Below, piece after piece: positions 24,599-33,712 of a DNA stretch of 64,000 bases (position 1 is its first letter; each line of letters opens with the position of its first letter). The stretch spans positions 1-64,000 of the forward strand of contig NZ_JALU01000003.1 in NCBI RefSeq assembly GCF_000525775.1, in the 5' to 3' direction. The position numbers and the translations under genes are program-made. The notes beneath the pieces are model-generated. The model saw only the letters and a program-made list of their open reading frames with translations, searched no databases and was not told the DNA's origin. The stretch is from Mogibacterium timidum ATCC 33093. Lineage in GTDB: Bacteria > Bacillota > Clostridia > Peptostreptococcales > Anaerovoracaceae.

Positions 24599-25861
24599 TC
24601 ACTTAAGCGCCTCGAGAGCTTTGGTTCCGATATCCTTCCTGAAATACATGTTATCGAAGTGAACTTCCTCGAGCTTTGCATATGCCTTATCTATGGCCTC
24701 TCCCAGAGTTTCCGCAGTCTCGACCACGCCGAGGACTCTGCCGCCGCTGGTCACCTGCTTGCCGTCTACGAGCTTACTGCCTGCGATGTAGATGTGCTCG
24801 CGCTCATCCGGAAGAGTGATTTCAAACCCTTTTTCATAAGCAACCGGATATCCGTCGGACGCTGCCACAACGCAGCAAGCTGCTTCATCTCTGAATGTGA
24901 AATCGACATCTGCGAGCGTTCCGTCTGTAGTCGCTCTCATTATCTCCAGCAGATCACCGTCCAACAGAGGCAGCACTACCTGAGTTTCCGGATCGCCGAA
25001 TCTGCTGTTATACTCAATTACCTTAGGCCCATCCTCGGTAATCATCAGGCCGAAATACAGGCAGCCCTTGAACACTCTGCCTTCCTCAGCCATAGCTTTG
25101 ATCGTAGGCAGGAATATCTTGGTCATACACTCCTCAGCAATCTCCGGTGTGTAATACGGATTAGGTGCTACAGTGCCCATTCCCCCGGTATTGAGCCCCT
25201 TGTCACCATCCTGTGCACGCTTGTGATCCATGGATGAAACCATCGGCCTTACTACCTTGCCGTCTGTGAACGATAGGACACTTACCTCAGGTCCATCCAG
25301 GAATTCCTCGATAACGACCGTGTCGCCGCTGGCACCGAATTTTTTATCTTCCATGATTGTGCGAAGTCCGACTCTAGCCTCATCACGAGTTTCGGCGATT
25401 ATCACGCCCTTGCCGAGTGCCAGCCCATCCGCTTTGATAACAGTCGGGATCGGGCAAGTCTCAATGTATTTCAGAGCTGCATCCATATCGTCGAAAATCT
25501 CATACGATGCAGTCGGAATTCCATATTTCTTCATGAGCCGTTTGGAAAAAGCCTTGCTCCCCTCTATGATAGCCGCCGCCTTGTCAGGCCCAAAGCAAGG
25601 TATGCCCTTCTCATCGAGCATGTCAACCAGACCGAGCACCAGCGGATCGTCGGGAGCAACCACGACATAGTTGATTTTTTTCTCAACCGCAAAGTCAACA
25701 ATAGCGTCAAGCTCCTTTGCTCCGATGGCTATACACTCCGCATCCTCCGCGATTCCGCCGTTACCCGGCAGCGCGTAGATATGCGATACCCCCTTGCTGT
25801 GCTTGAGAGCCTTGATAATAGCGTGCTCTCTGCCTCCTCCGCCAATTACTGCAATATCCAT
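24599..25861 (-). CDS. purD: Phosphoribosylamine-glycine ligase PurD
   Basis: The 420-residue ATP-grasp enzyme makes GAR from phosphoribosylamine and glycine. The N-terminus IAVIGGGGREHAI is canonical; ATP-grasp signatures include VIKADGLALGKGVI, VVIEEFLDGPEVSV and the GGMGTVAPNP / EYNSRFGDPETQ metal region. ATG 25861 shares its A with the purN TAA and is preceded by AAGGAGAGG. Confidence 0.96.
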   Translation of the reverse strand: MDIAVIGGGGREHAIIKALKHSKGVSHIYALPGNGGIAEDAECIAIGAKELDAIVDFAVEKKINYVVVAPDDPLVLGLVDMLDEKGIPCFGPDKAAAIIEGSKAFSKRLMKKYGIPTASYEIFDDMDAALKYIETCPIPTVIKADGLALGKGVIIAETRDEARVGLRTIMEDKKFGASGDTVVIEEFLDGPEVSVLSFTDGKVVRPMVSSMDHKRAQDGDKGLNTGGMGTVAPNPYYTPEIAEECMTKIFLPTIKAMAEEGRVFKGCLYFGLMITEDGPKVIEYNSRFGDPETQVVLPLLDGDLLEIMRATTDGTLADVDFTFRDEAACCVVAASDGYPVAYEKGFEITLPDEREHIYIAGSKLVDGKQVTSGGRVLGVVETAETLGEAIDKAYAKLEEVHFDNMYFRKDIGTKALEALK

Positions 25862-26457
25862 TATCCTCTCCTTGCAACTATCTCTGCCGCAACCTTCTCG
25901 ACTGCCGCCGGCAGCAGCTTCCATTCAGCATCCTCCATGACCCTGCGCTGCAGAATTTCCGGAGTGTCGCCTTCTTGGACCTCAACCGCGCGCTGAGCGA
26001 TTATCTTGCCGCCATCCGTAATCTCGTTTACAAAATGAACTGTCGCCCCGGTGACCTTTACGCCATAATCGAGTGCCGCTTCGTGCACGTGCAGCCCGTA
26101 AAATCCTTCTCCGCAGAACGAAGGGATGAGTGATGGATGCACATTGATGATTCTATCAGGGTATCTGCTGACAAAATCCTCGCTAAGTATACGCAGGAAG
26201 CCCGCGAGTACGATGATATCTATCTCGTTCTCTTCAAGCAGTGATATCAGCTTCTGTTCGAAATTGTCCTTCTCGATATATGTATGCTTAATTCCCGCTC
26301 TCTCCGCCCTGGCCAGTCCGCCGGCGCTCCCGCACGACGACACTACCAGCGCGAGCTCAGCATGTGGCAGCTCGCCGGCCTGTGACCTGTCTATGATAGC
26401 CTGCAGGTTGGTGCCACCGCCCGATATTAGAACTGCAACTTTTGCGCACTTGCTCAT
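25861..26457 (-). CDS. purN: Phosphoribosylglycinamide formyltransferase PurN
   Basis: The 198-residue enzyme uses 10-formyl-THF to formylate GAR. Motifs: VLISGGGTNLQAIID, VLAGFLRILS, NVHPSLIPSFCG and HFVNEITDGGKII; catalytic Asn, His and Asp are in the expected places. It overlaps purD by one base. A 197-nt gap separates it from purM. Confidence 0.96.
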   Translation of the reverse strand: MSKCAKVAVLISGGGTNLQAIIDRSQAGELPHAELALVVSSCGSAGGLARAERAGIKHTYIEKDNFEQKLISLLEENEIDIIVLAGFLRILSEDFVSRYPDRIINVHPSLIPSFCGEGFYGLHVHEAALDYGVKVTGATVHFVNEITDGGKIIAQRAVEVQEGDTPEILQRRVMEDAEWKLLPAAVEKVAAEIVARRG

Positions 26458-26595
26458 TCTCTCGTCTCCGTCTGTGTAAATTGTTAAATCTAATATTTCT
26501 ATCCAGGTATTTGCTAATATGCTTTTATGCGGTTAGAAGTCTTTACATCCCCTATATGGCCATATCGAGCGCATTAGCATTAAGCGTCGCTTAAT

Positions 26596-26679
26596 CTTCG
26601 ATTCCGTCGATGATCTCGCGCGATAACTCCGTCTACTTCGTTATCGGTGCCGGACTAACCTTCGATTCCGTCGATGATC
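26596..26679. repeat. Duplicated purM 3' end
   Basis: The 20 nt CTTCGATTCCGTCGATGATC occur at 26596-26615 and again at 26660-26679. The upstream-lying copy (26660) encodes the purM C-terminus IIDGIEG and its stop. The second copy in the purM-purN gap would encode IIDGIED plus TAA. It looks like a small tandem duplication or alternative gene end. Confidence 0.6.
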
Positions 26680-27704
26680 ACGCCTTCGTCGCCCTTAACA
26701 ATCTCCCCGATGACATAAGCCTTATCTCCGGCACCACGTATGATCTCGAGAGCCCTCTCGCTGTCCTCGCGAGACACAACTACCGTCATGCCGATGCCCA
26801 TGTTGTAGGTGTTGAACATGTCACGCTCCGGGATGCTGCCTGTCTCAGCCAGAACCTTGAAGATCTCCGGTGTCTCCAGCTTGCTCTTATCTATCCTGGC
26901 CGTCATTCCCTTCGGAAGCGCTCTGGGGATATTCTCGTAGAAGCCGCCGCCGGTGATGTGCATTACAGCATGCGGTACCATCTCCTTGAACAGCTCTGTC
27001 ATAGACCTTACATAAATCCTTGTAGGCTCCAGCAGCGCTTCACCGAGAGATCTGCCGCCCAGATCACCCCTCTTCACGGAGAGATCGATGTTCTCGACGT
27101 CGAAAACCTTCCTGACGAGCGAATATCCATTTGAATGAATGCCCGACGATGCAATTCCGATGACAACATCGCCCTCACCCACCTTCTCGATGTCGATAAC
27201 CTTACTTTTATCCACGATTCCTACTGCAAATCCGGCCAGGTCGTACTCATCCTCCGGATAGAAGCCCGGCATCTCCGCAGTCTCGCCGCCAATCAGACAA
27301 CACTTTGATTGAACGCAGCCGTCCGCAACACCCTTAACTATGGATGCGATTTTCTCCGGCACGTTTTTGCCGCAAGCAATGTAGTCCAGGAAGAACAGCG
27401 GCTTTGCACCGACGCAGATGATGTCGTTGACACACATCGCCACGCAGTCGATACCTACAGTGTCATGCTTATCCTGCAGGAATGCAAGCTTGAGCTTGGT
27501 TCCCACTCCGTCAGTTCCGCTGACTAGAATAGGTTCGGACATGCCTGTCAGATCAGGCTGCAGCAACCCGCCAAATCCTCCAACCGGTGCTGTATTACCG
27601 AACTTCATGGTCTTGCCCACGTGCTCCTTCATCAGCTCAACAGCTCTATATCCGCTAGTGATATCTACTCCCGCTTCCTTGTAGCTCTCGCTCCGGCTCT
27701 TCAT
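26655..27704 (-). CDS. purM: Phosphoribosylformylglycinamidine cyclo-ligase PurM
   Basis: The 349-residue AIR synthetase closes the imidazole ring from FGAM and ATP. Motifs: GYRAVELMKEHV, SGTDGVGTKLKLA, GIDCVAMCVNDI, LIGGETAEMPGFY and ITGGGFYENIPR. It starts 1 nt after the purF stop. Its last codons are duplicated just downstream (26596-26615). Confidence 0.96.
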   Translation of the reverse strand: MKSRSESYKEAGVDITSGYRAVELMKEHVGKTMKFGNTAPVGGFGGLLQPDLTGMSEPILVSGTDGVGTKLKLAFLQDKHDTVGIDCVAMCVNDIICVGAKPLFFLDYIACGKNVPEKIASIVKGVADGCVQSKCCLIGGETAEMPGFYPEDEYDLAGFAVGIVDKSKVIDIEKVGEGDVVIGIASSGIHSNGYSLVRKVFDVENIDLSVKRGDLGGRSLGEALLEPTRIYVRSMTELFKEMVPHAVMHITGGGFYENIPRALPKGMTARIDKSKLETPEIFKVLAETGSIPERDMFNTYNMGIGMTVVVSREDSERALEIIRGAGDKAYVIGEIVKGDEGVIIDGIEG

Positions 27705-27705
27705 C

Positions 27706-29148
27706 TCAGTTCTCCTCTTTCTTCCTATCGCTTAGCTTAATCTCGAACTTAAACTTTCCTGTGACAGCTCTCCCTGCCGGGTACTCACCCCCAAAGCAAG
27801 CGCTGCAATACCCCTTGCCCGGCTCGCTGCCAATCATCTCGTGCAATCTGTCCATCTTGAGGAATCCAATCGAGTCGCATCCGATGAGCGTGCAAATCTC
27901 ATTCTCGGTGTGATTAGCTGCTATGAGCTGTGACTTATCCGACACGTCGGTTCCGTAGTAGCATTCGTCAACAAACGGTGGAGCTGTAAGCATCAGATGA
28001 ACCTCCTTGGCTCCTGCATTTCTTAGTTTCTCGACTATGTTTCTCGAAGTCGTACCTCTTACGATAGAATCGTCAATCATGACAACTCTCTTCCCTCGGA
28101 CAGATTCCTCTATGACGTTAAGCTTGATATTTACAAGCTTCTCGCGCTGCGCCTGTCCAGGTGCAATAAACGTACGACCGATGTACTTGTTCTTGACAAA
28201 GCCCATGCCGTAAGGGATACCCGCCTGTTTCGAATATCCAACTGCGGCGTCGAGACCCGAATCAGGAACTCCTATCACAATGTCGGCCTCTACCGGGTAG
28301 TCGATTGCGAGCGCACGGCCGGCCTCAACTCTAGCGCGATGAACGCTGATCCCGTCAATCTTGGAGTCCGGTCTCGCGAAGTAGATGTACTCGAATATGC
28401 AGATTGACTTTGGCTTTTGGTTGCAGTGCTCCTTGATGCTGCGGATACCGTCATGATTAAAAATCACAATCTCCCCCGGCTCGATATCTCTTACGAACTT
28501 CGCTCCCACAGCATCCAGCGCACATGACTCTGAAGCGATTACATATCTGCCGTCCTCTGTCAGCCCATAGCAGAGAGGTCTGAAGCCTCTGTCGTCGCGA
28601 ACTGCGATGAGCTTGTTGGGCGACATAACGCAAAGGGAATATGCTCCCTTAAGCTTATTCATAGCTGCATTAATCGCCTCCTCTACGCTGTTTGAACGCA
28701 GTCTCTCCTTGGTGATGAGATAAGCGATTACCTCCGTGTCGCTCGTGGTCTGAAAGATAGAGCCCTTGAGTTCCAGCTCCTGTCTCAGCTCTGCGGAATT
28801 TACTATGTTGCCGTTATGTGCGACGGCCATGCTTCCCTTGATGTGATTAACAACGATTGGCTGAGCATTTGCACGCTCATTCTTGCCTGTAGTTCCGTAG
28901 CGCACATGACCGATAGCCATGCCGCCCTGCCCGAGAGCCTCAAGCTCACGAGTGCTGAACACGTCATTGACTAAACCGAGATCCTTGTGGCTCGAAAACA
29001 CACCATCATCATTGACCACTATTCCGCAGCTCTCCTGTCCGCGGTGCTGCAGTGAATATAGGCCGTAGTACACTGTCCTGCCTATCTCATATGCCTCCCT
29101 GGGAGAGAAAACACCTACAACTCCGCATTCTTCTCTTAACTCACTCAT
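27706..29148 (-). CDS. purF: Amidophosphoribosyltransferase PurF
   Basis: The 480-residue enzyme commits PRPP and glutamine to purine synthesis. The propeptide MSELREE precedes the N-terminal nucleophile Cys of CGVVGVFSPREA. The glutaminase stretch is SLQHRGQESCGI and the PRPP loop is VVMIDDSIVRGTTS. Cys residues for a [4Fe-4S] cluster, as in the Bacillus enzyme, appear in the C-terminal part (CIFEYIYF; CSACFGGEYP). I prefer ATG 29148 (TTAGGAA upstream) to an open ATG 24 nt earlier. Confidence 0.95.
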   Translation of the reverse strand: MSELREECGVVGVFSPREAYEIGRTVYYGLYSLQHRGQESCGIVVNDDGVFSSHKDLGLVNDVFSTRELEALGQGGMAIGHVRYGTTGKNERANAQPIVVNHIKGSMAVAHNGNIVNSAELRQELELKGSIFQTTSDTEVIAYLITKERLRSNSVEEAINAAMNKLKGAYSLCVMSPNKLIAVRDDRGFRPLCYGLTEDGRYVIASESCALDAVGAKFVRDIEPGEIVIFNHDGIRSIKEHCNQKPKSICIFEYIYFARPDSKIDGISVHRARVEAGRALAIDYPVEADIVIGVPDSGLDAAVGYSKQAGIPYGMGFVKNKYIGRTFIAPGQAQREKLVNIKLNVIEESVRGKRVVMIDDSIVRGTTSRNIVEKLRNAGAKEVHLMLTAPPFVDECYYGTDVSDKSQLIAANHTENEICTLIGCDSIGFLKMDRLHEMIGSEPGKGYCSACFGGEYPAGRAVTGKFKFEIKLSDRKKEEN

Positions 29149-29207
29149 ACTGTTCCTAACCTTAATATCCATCTGTGCAGTATCTGCTGATTAGAATAAC
29201 TACATAC

Positions 29208-29699
29208 TTAATTGAACTTAGCGCTTACTGCTGCATCCTTCTCGATTACGTCATTGCGAGCCTTGTTTCTCTCTTCCCAAAGACTTGCCCTCAGTTTCTC
29301 ATCTGAAACCGCCAGGATCTCGGCGGCAAAGATCGCCGCATTCCTGGCGCCGTCAATTGCAATCGACGCAACCGGTATTCCCGGCGGCATTTGAACCGTG
29401 GACAGGAGCGCATCCATGCCGTCCAGTGAGGATGCCTTGATCGGGATCCCCACTACCGGCAGAACTGTGTTCGCTGCGAGCACTCCACCGAGATGTGCCG
29501 CCTTACCTGCAGCCGAAATGATAACGCCAAAGCCATTTCTTTCTGCAGCCTTTGCAAATCCAATAGCTTCATCCGGTGTTCTATGTGCCGAGTACACGTG
29601 AACCTCAGTTGGAATCTCATATTTCTTCAGCTCTTCAATGCATTTTTCAACGATTGGCAGATCGCTGTCGCTACCCATTATTACTGCAACTTTCTTCAT
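29208..29699 (-). CDS. purE: N5-carboxyaminoimidazole ribonucleotide mutase PurE
   Basis: The 163-residue protein has the PurE signature GSDSDLPIVEKC, SAHRTPD, ISAAGKAAHLGG and MPPGIPVASIAIDGARNAA. It is a class I or II mutase/carboxylase acting on (N5-C)AIR. It is the first gene of purEFMNDL; purK, purC, purB and purH are not in this window. Confidence 0.95.
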   Translation of the reverse strand: MKKVAVIMGSDSDLPIVEKCIEELKKYEIPTEVHVYSAHRTPDEAIGFAKAAERNGFGVIISAAGKAAHLGGVLAANTVLPVVGIPIKASSLDGMDALLSTVQMPPGIPVASIAIDGARNAAIFAAEILAVSDEKLRASLWEERNKARNDVIEKDAAVSAKFN

Positions 29700-29788
29700 A
29701 ATTATCTATCGGCCTCCGTCCTTAAACACTGTACAAATACACGCGCATCAACACGTAATTGTTGTCAAAAGCTTGTAATTTAAATTTA

Positions 29789-29810
29789 TCATATGAGCTG
29801 CTATTGTCAA
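29789..29810 (-). promoter_or_regulatory. Possible promoter of the pur operon
   Basis: TTGACA at 29805-29810 is followed by TAAATT after 16 nt. The -10 match is moderate. It begins right after the terminator of the upstream two-component operon. Confidence 0.35.
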
Positions 29811-29811
29811 C

Positions 29812-29831
29812 AAAAAGGGTTATCAAAACCC
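29812..29831 (-). terminator. Terminator between the two-component operon and purE
   Basis: GGGTT and AACCC form a short stem around TTGAT, followed on the minus strand by TTTTTG. Confidence 0.6.
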
Positions 29832-29858
29832 GTATTTTAATGCGGCATTTATATAAAT

Positions 29859-30194
29859 TTATGCGGATTTCGGAGATTTTTCCGAAGTATACTTTGACCT
29901 GATCTTATACGTGTTCGGTTTTTGTGCACTTTTAAGTATTTTCATTATGATCAACTTTTCCCTCGTTTGTGTACATGCTACATGCGTTTTTATATCGGTC
30001 CCACTTGGTGAGTATCTCGCCGCTCTGATGCAACTGTAATAGGCTGACTCAACAATCACTTGTTGTGTCAGCCTATTCATATCCGATATTTTTGCTGCGA
30101 TATTGCAGCTGCCGCTATTACATCCTGCCATCGGTAAGCAAACGGCTATGAACAACGTGAAAATGCGTTCATCATGTAATACCTCTGTGATCAC
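29859..30194 (-). pseudogene. Probable broken lipoprotein gene after the histidine kinase
   Basis: A 111-codon frame opens with GTG overlapping the kinase stop (GTGA). Its residues 10-25 (RIFTLFIAVCLPMAGC) look like a lipoprotein signal ending in a lipobox-like MAGC. A better start exists: ATG-ATG at 30175 with AGAGG upstream, but that frame is off by one. One added A in ATGATGAACGC would give MMKRIFTLFIAVCLPMAGC. The rest contains a 40-nt hairpin and does not look conserved, so the gene is probably decayed or carries a sequence error. Confidence 0.35.
30038..30077. repeat. Long inverted repeat downstream of the histidine kinase
   Basis: AATAGGCTGAC and GTCAGCCTATT, extended by CAACAA/TTGTTG with one mismatch, form a stem with a 4-nt loop. 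No T-run follows on either strand. It may stabilise the mRNA end or be part of a degraded terminator. Confidence 0.55.
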
Positions 30195-31819
30195 TGACCG
30201 ACTCTGGGGACGAGCACTCTTGCCTTGAACAGATCCCCGTCAATTCCCAGTCTGATATCTCCATTCATCATATGCATGAGGTCGCGTGCAATGGCGAGAC
30301 CAAGCCCGCTGCCCTCAGTGTTTCGGGATTTATCTCCGCGCTTGAATCTTTCCATCAGTTCGTCCGGATCGATATCCAGCGCATCCTTTGACACATTGCT
30401 GATCTCCAGAGCCGCGAATTTGCCCATCTCGCGCACCTTGACATAAGCTCTGGTGCCGGGGAGGCTGTATTTGCTGACGTTTGTCAACAGGTTCTCGATT
30501 ACGCGCCACAGCATCTTACCGTCGGCGTTGACAAATACGTGCTCCTGATTATTTTCAAAATGCACCTCGATATTGCTCGACACGAGCAGGTCGCTGAGCT
30601 CACCGATAGCCTGCTGTGCAACTCCGTTGAGATCGATTACTTCTATGTTGATAGGCATCGCTCCGCTGGAAGCCTTGGTGGCTTCAAAGAGGTCTCCGCT
30701 GAGTTTCTGCAGTCTCTTGGTCTTCTGTTCGATAATCTCAAGATATGACATAGCATCAGGGCTGTCGAGTCCCTGCAGCTTGAGCAGGTCGATGTAGGTC
30801 ACCATAGAGGTGAGCGGAGTCTTGAGGTCATGCGACACGTTGGATATGAGTTCGTTGCGGAGACGCTGGCTGCGAAGCTCATTTTCAAGAGCGATTTCCT
30901 CGGCCTTAGCTATATCGTTGATGTCTCCGGCTAGCCTCTCAAACTCTCCCTTATGTCTGACCACCACCTTCTGATTGAAATCACCGTCCTTGATAGCGCG
31001 TATCCCGCTGCGCACCATGGCATAGTCATTGTAACACCTCGGAACATAGACTATAGCAATCAACAGAGCGATTATTGCCCACCAGTGCCATATGAGCGTA
31101 GGCAGAAGCAGCAATGCAAATCCCAGATAGAGCTTCTTGATGGTTACGTCCTTAGATATAATTGCGTTGTGAATTGAGATGAGAATCTTGCCAACAATTG
31201 AACGCTCGAATAAATCGTTGTTTTTAATATTCTTAACAAGCGACTGAAGCAGTATAATCGCGCAGAATATGAACAACGTCATGGCAGCTATGGTTGCAAA
31301 GCCCTCCACCCACTCGGGTTTGAACTCGTAGCCTCTGCCCATTACCTCAAAGGTCTTGTCTCTGAATTCCTGAGTTACTACTTGTCCTTTGGCGATAGTC
31401 TTAAGTATCCGCTCCAGTGTTGCACCCGAGGACAGATATCTGAAATACATGTTCTCCGCCATGATGATTCCGACACCTAGCGCAAATATCGCCAGCAGTC
31501 GAAGCTCGGGAAATACACGATCGAGGAGGTTAAGCTTGACCTTGCCCTTCTCAGTGTATTTGCCGGAAAAATACACCACAAATACGAGCCCCGCCAGTGC
31601 CAGCGCAACAAACACGAGCAGCAATATAAAATTCGTCGTGAGGATGCTGACTATCCTCTTCTTATCGACGAGTCCGTTGAAGTCGTCGCTCGTATATGCC
31701 TCATATACGAGGATTCGATTTGCAGCCATGATGAGCAGCACGGTGCTGACCGTAGCTAATACCACGGCAACTTTTGACTTAAGTCCGCGGAACTCATCCG
31801 TCACGACCTGTTGCTTCAT
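30191..31819 (-). CDS. Membrane sensor histidine kinase
   Basis: The 542-residue kinase has several membrane helices in the first 280 residues (about 20-38, 60-85, 110-130, 185-205, 235-265), a HAMP-like linker (YAMVRSGIRAIKDGDFNQKV), a HisKA domain with SNVSHDLKTPLT (the phosphorylated His), an N-box RVIENLLTNVSKYS and G-box GSGLGLAIARDL. It is VanS-like in architecture. The start shares an A with the response regulator stop (TAATG), so the pair is co-translated. The signal is unknown; the neighbours (purines, K+ channel) do not indicate it. Confidence 0.92.
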   Translation of the reverse strand: MKQQVVTDEFRGLKSKVAVVLATVSTVLLIMAANRILVYEAYTSDDFNGLVDKKRIVSILTTNFILLLVFVALALAGLVFVVYFSGKYTEKGKVKLNLLDRVFPELRLLAIFALGVGIIMAENMYFRYLSSGATLERILKTIAKGQVVTQEFRDKTFEVMGRGYEFKPEWVEGFATIAAMTLFIFCAIILLQSLVKNIKNNDLFERSIVGKILISIHNAIISKDVTIKKLYLGFALLLLPTLIWHWWAIIALLIAIVYVPRCYNDYAMVRSGIRAIKDGDFNQKVVVRHKGEFERLAGDINDIAKAEEIALENELRSQRLRNELISNVSHDLKTPLTSMVTYIDLLKLQGLDSPDAMSYLEIIEQKTKRLQKLSGDLFEATKASSGAMPINIEVIDLNGVAQQAIGELSDLLVSSNIEVHFENNQEHVFVNADGKMLWRVIENLLTNVSKYSLPGTRAYVKVREMGKFAALEISNVSKDALDIDPDELMERFKRGDKSRNTEGSGLGLAIARDLMHMMNGDIRLGIDGDLFKARVLVPRVGQ

Positions 31820-32514
31820 TAGTTATCTCCTTCAAGCTTATATCCGGTACCCCAGACAACCTTGATGTATCTGGGATCCTTGGGATTGATTTCTATCTTC
31901 TCTCTTATATGCCTTATATGTACGGCCACAGTATTTTCCGGATTATACGCCGGTTCATCCCACACAGCTTCGTAAATTTGTCCCATCGAAAACACTCTGT
32001 TTGGATTTTCCGCAAAAAGCTTCAGTATTCCAAATTCTGTAGCTGTAAGCATAACATCTCTCCCGTCAACTGTTACCTTCTTGCTGTTGTCATCAATTAC
32101 AAGTCCTCCCACTCTGTAAATACCCTCTTCTGAAGGTTCCGCAGCACTTCCGAACTGAGTGTATCTGCGGAGCTGTGACTTGACACGCGCGATGAGTTCC
32201 ATGGGATTGAACGGCTTTGTCACATAATCATCTGCTCCGATATTCAGCCCGATAATCTTATCGTAGTCTTCAGACTTGGCAGACAGCATGATAATCGGAA
32301 TATCCTTCTCATTTCTAATCATCTGTGTAGCCTGTATCCCGTCGAGCTTAGGCATCATCACATCCATGATGGCGAGCTTCACATCCTCACTGCGAACAAT
32401 GCTCAGAGCCTCAAAACCGTCATATGCCTTGATTACCTCAAAGCCTTCATTATTCAAATATATCTCTATCGCTCTTGCAATCTCTTTATCGTCATCGCAA
32501 ACCAGAATTTTCAC
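31819..32514 (-). CDS. OmpR/PhoB-family response regulator
   Basis: The 231-residue protein has a receiver domain with acidic pocket DDDK, phospho-acceptor Asp in AIMDVMMPKLDG and Lys in VTKPFNP, then a winged-helix DNA-binding domain (GILKLFAENPNRVFSMGQIY; VAVHIRHIREKIE). It starts with GTG, supported by AAGGAGGAG 6 nt upstream. The partner kinase is immediately downstream. Confidence 0.94.
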   Translation of the reverse strand: MKILVCDDDKEIARAIEIYLNNEGFEVIKAYDGFEALSIVRSEDVKLAIMDVMMPKLDGIQATQMIRNEKDIPIIMLSAKSEDYDKIIGLNIGADDYVTKPFNPMELIARVKSQLRRYTQFGSAAEPSEEGIYRVGGLVIDDNSKKVTVDGRDVMLTATEFGILKLFAENPNRVFSMGQIYEAVWDEPAYNPENTVAVHIRHIREKIEINPKDPRYIKVVWGTGYKLEGDN

Positions 32515-32766
32515 TGCAACTCCTCCTTAATATAGTGTCCTTACGAATAGAAGTATATATCATTTAACAAAAGAAATTCGATGATATTTATTATAATTTC
32601 TTTAACGAGTAAATACTTTCTCCTTCATTTGATGTTCATATTACCGTAGACCATCACATATGAAAGAACTGTCATCATAAAAAACAAAAAGTTTTGCCCA
32701 AAAATCGAGTTTGATTATCATCTTAACGCTCCTTCATATCACCTTATGATTTTTTGGTGTTCACCT
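32515..32766. other. Intergenic region upstream of the response regulator
   Basis: AT-rich; no gene is supported. It should hold the response regulator promoter and the end of the K+ channel transcript. I see no confident -35/-10 pair or terminator. Confidence 0.3.
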
Positions 32767-32910
32767 TTATCGTGATTTTTCTGCACGTCTTCCCTGCAGT
32801 GGGAAGAGAAACGAAGCGACGATCAAAACGGGTAGGAAAGCGCTCGCCGCGGCGCCCATGATGAAACTCAATATTCCGAATAAAGCAACTTTTGCTTTTC
32901 TGTTATTCAT
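32767..32910 (-). CDS. Small membrane protein (47 aa) after the K+ channel gene
   Basis: ATG 32910 opens a 47-codon frame, MNNRKAKVALFGILSF onwards, with one or two hydrophobic stretches (FGILSFIMGAAASAFLPVLI) and a basic tail. It begins 10 nt after the channel stop. AGGCAG lies about 9 nt upstream as a weak ribosome site. I do not recognise it. Its spacing and membrane nature suggest it may be a channel partner, or just a small co-transcribed protein. Confidence 0.5.
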   Translation of the reverse strand: MNNRKAKVALFGILSFIMGAAASAFLPVLIVASFLFPLQGRRAEKSR

Positions 32911-32920
32911 GCTATACTGC

Positions 32921-33343
32921 CTATGAATTTTTTCTGAATTCCCGCACTTTATCTGACAGTTCCTGCAGCTCGTTCTTGTCAAGCTCAGTCAGATGTTCCA
33001 ACTTGTCCAGAAATTCCGTTGCGGTTATTTTTTCCCTGCGGGTGATGACTTCCAAATAGTGGCTGACGATGACTCCGGAGAGAATGGCAATCCAGATGAT
33101 TTCATACAAGGTCATGTAGACGGTCAGCAGCCTACTCAACGCGGTGCTTACCGTGATATCGCCAAAACCGATGGTCGTGCATGATACGAAGGTGTACCAC
33201 ATGGCCTGACCATATGTGCATATGCCCGGTTCGCGGATCATGATGATCAGCGAGACGATAAAAAAGCTGACGAAAAAGCCGAAGGTTATCTTCTCGGCAC
33301 GACATCTTTTAACGATAGACCAGAATAGTCTGAATTTCTTCAT
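32921..33343 (-). CDS. Two-TM potassium channel
   Basis: The 140-residue protein has two membrane helices (about 20-37 and 75-95) flanking a pore loop with the selectivity filter TTIGFGD (residues ~56-62). A cytosolic C-terminal helix rich in Lys and Glu follows, without an RCK domain. It is a minimal KcsA-like or ion_trans_2 channel. The ATG is preceded by GGGAGGA. Confidence 0.88.
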   Translation of the reverse strand: MKKFRLFWSIVKRCRAEKITFGFFVSFFIVSLIIMIREPGICTYGQAMWYTFVSCTTIGFGDITVSTALSRLLTVYMTLYEIIWIAILSGVIVSHYLEVITRREKITATEFLDKLEHLTELDKNELQELSDKVREFRKNS

Positions 33344-33594
33344 TCTCTATCCTCCCTGAAATCAAAAATAATTTACTGCAATTATATCAGATTTTCGCGG
33401 AAGCGCTCTGCAATAATACTGCTGAAAAGAATGTAATCGGTGCTTTATACTAAGCTGTAGAACTCACTTCAGAAGCTGTGAAGAATTAAAAACGGAAATG
33501 GAAAAATTTATTAAATACTGCAATGAGCATATGATAAAAGAAGGGTCGGAATGAATGAGTCCGCCCCGAGACAGACTCCATCTTCCGGCCGCAT
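33344..33594. other. Intergenic, possible insertion-sequence relic
   Basis: No intact gene. On the plus strand near 33460-33580 one frame reads RSCEELKTEMEKFIKYCNEH, then a stop, then MSPPRDRL in the same frame. This recalls the C-terminal end of IS3/IS150-type transposases (a ...EYIxYYN...GMSPxxYR pattern). It is short and weak evidence. Confidence 0.2.
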
Positions 33595-33623
33595 AAAAAA
33601 CGAGACGACCGGCGTCGCCTCGT
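33595..33623 (-). terminator. Terminator of the MFS gene
   Basis: ACGAGGCGAC and GTCGTCTCGT pair (one G-U) around GCCG, followed on the minus strand by TTTTTT. Confidence 0.85.
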
Positions 33624-33712
33624 AAAAAAATTCCGGAATGGCAGGCTCTCATGCACCACCGCCATTTGCATACATATTGTCGCAGTATTCCGATTCTCCT
33701 GCGATTCTCCGC

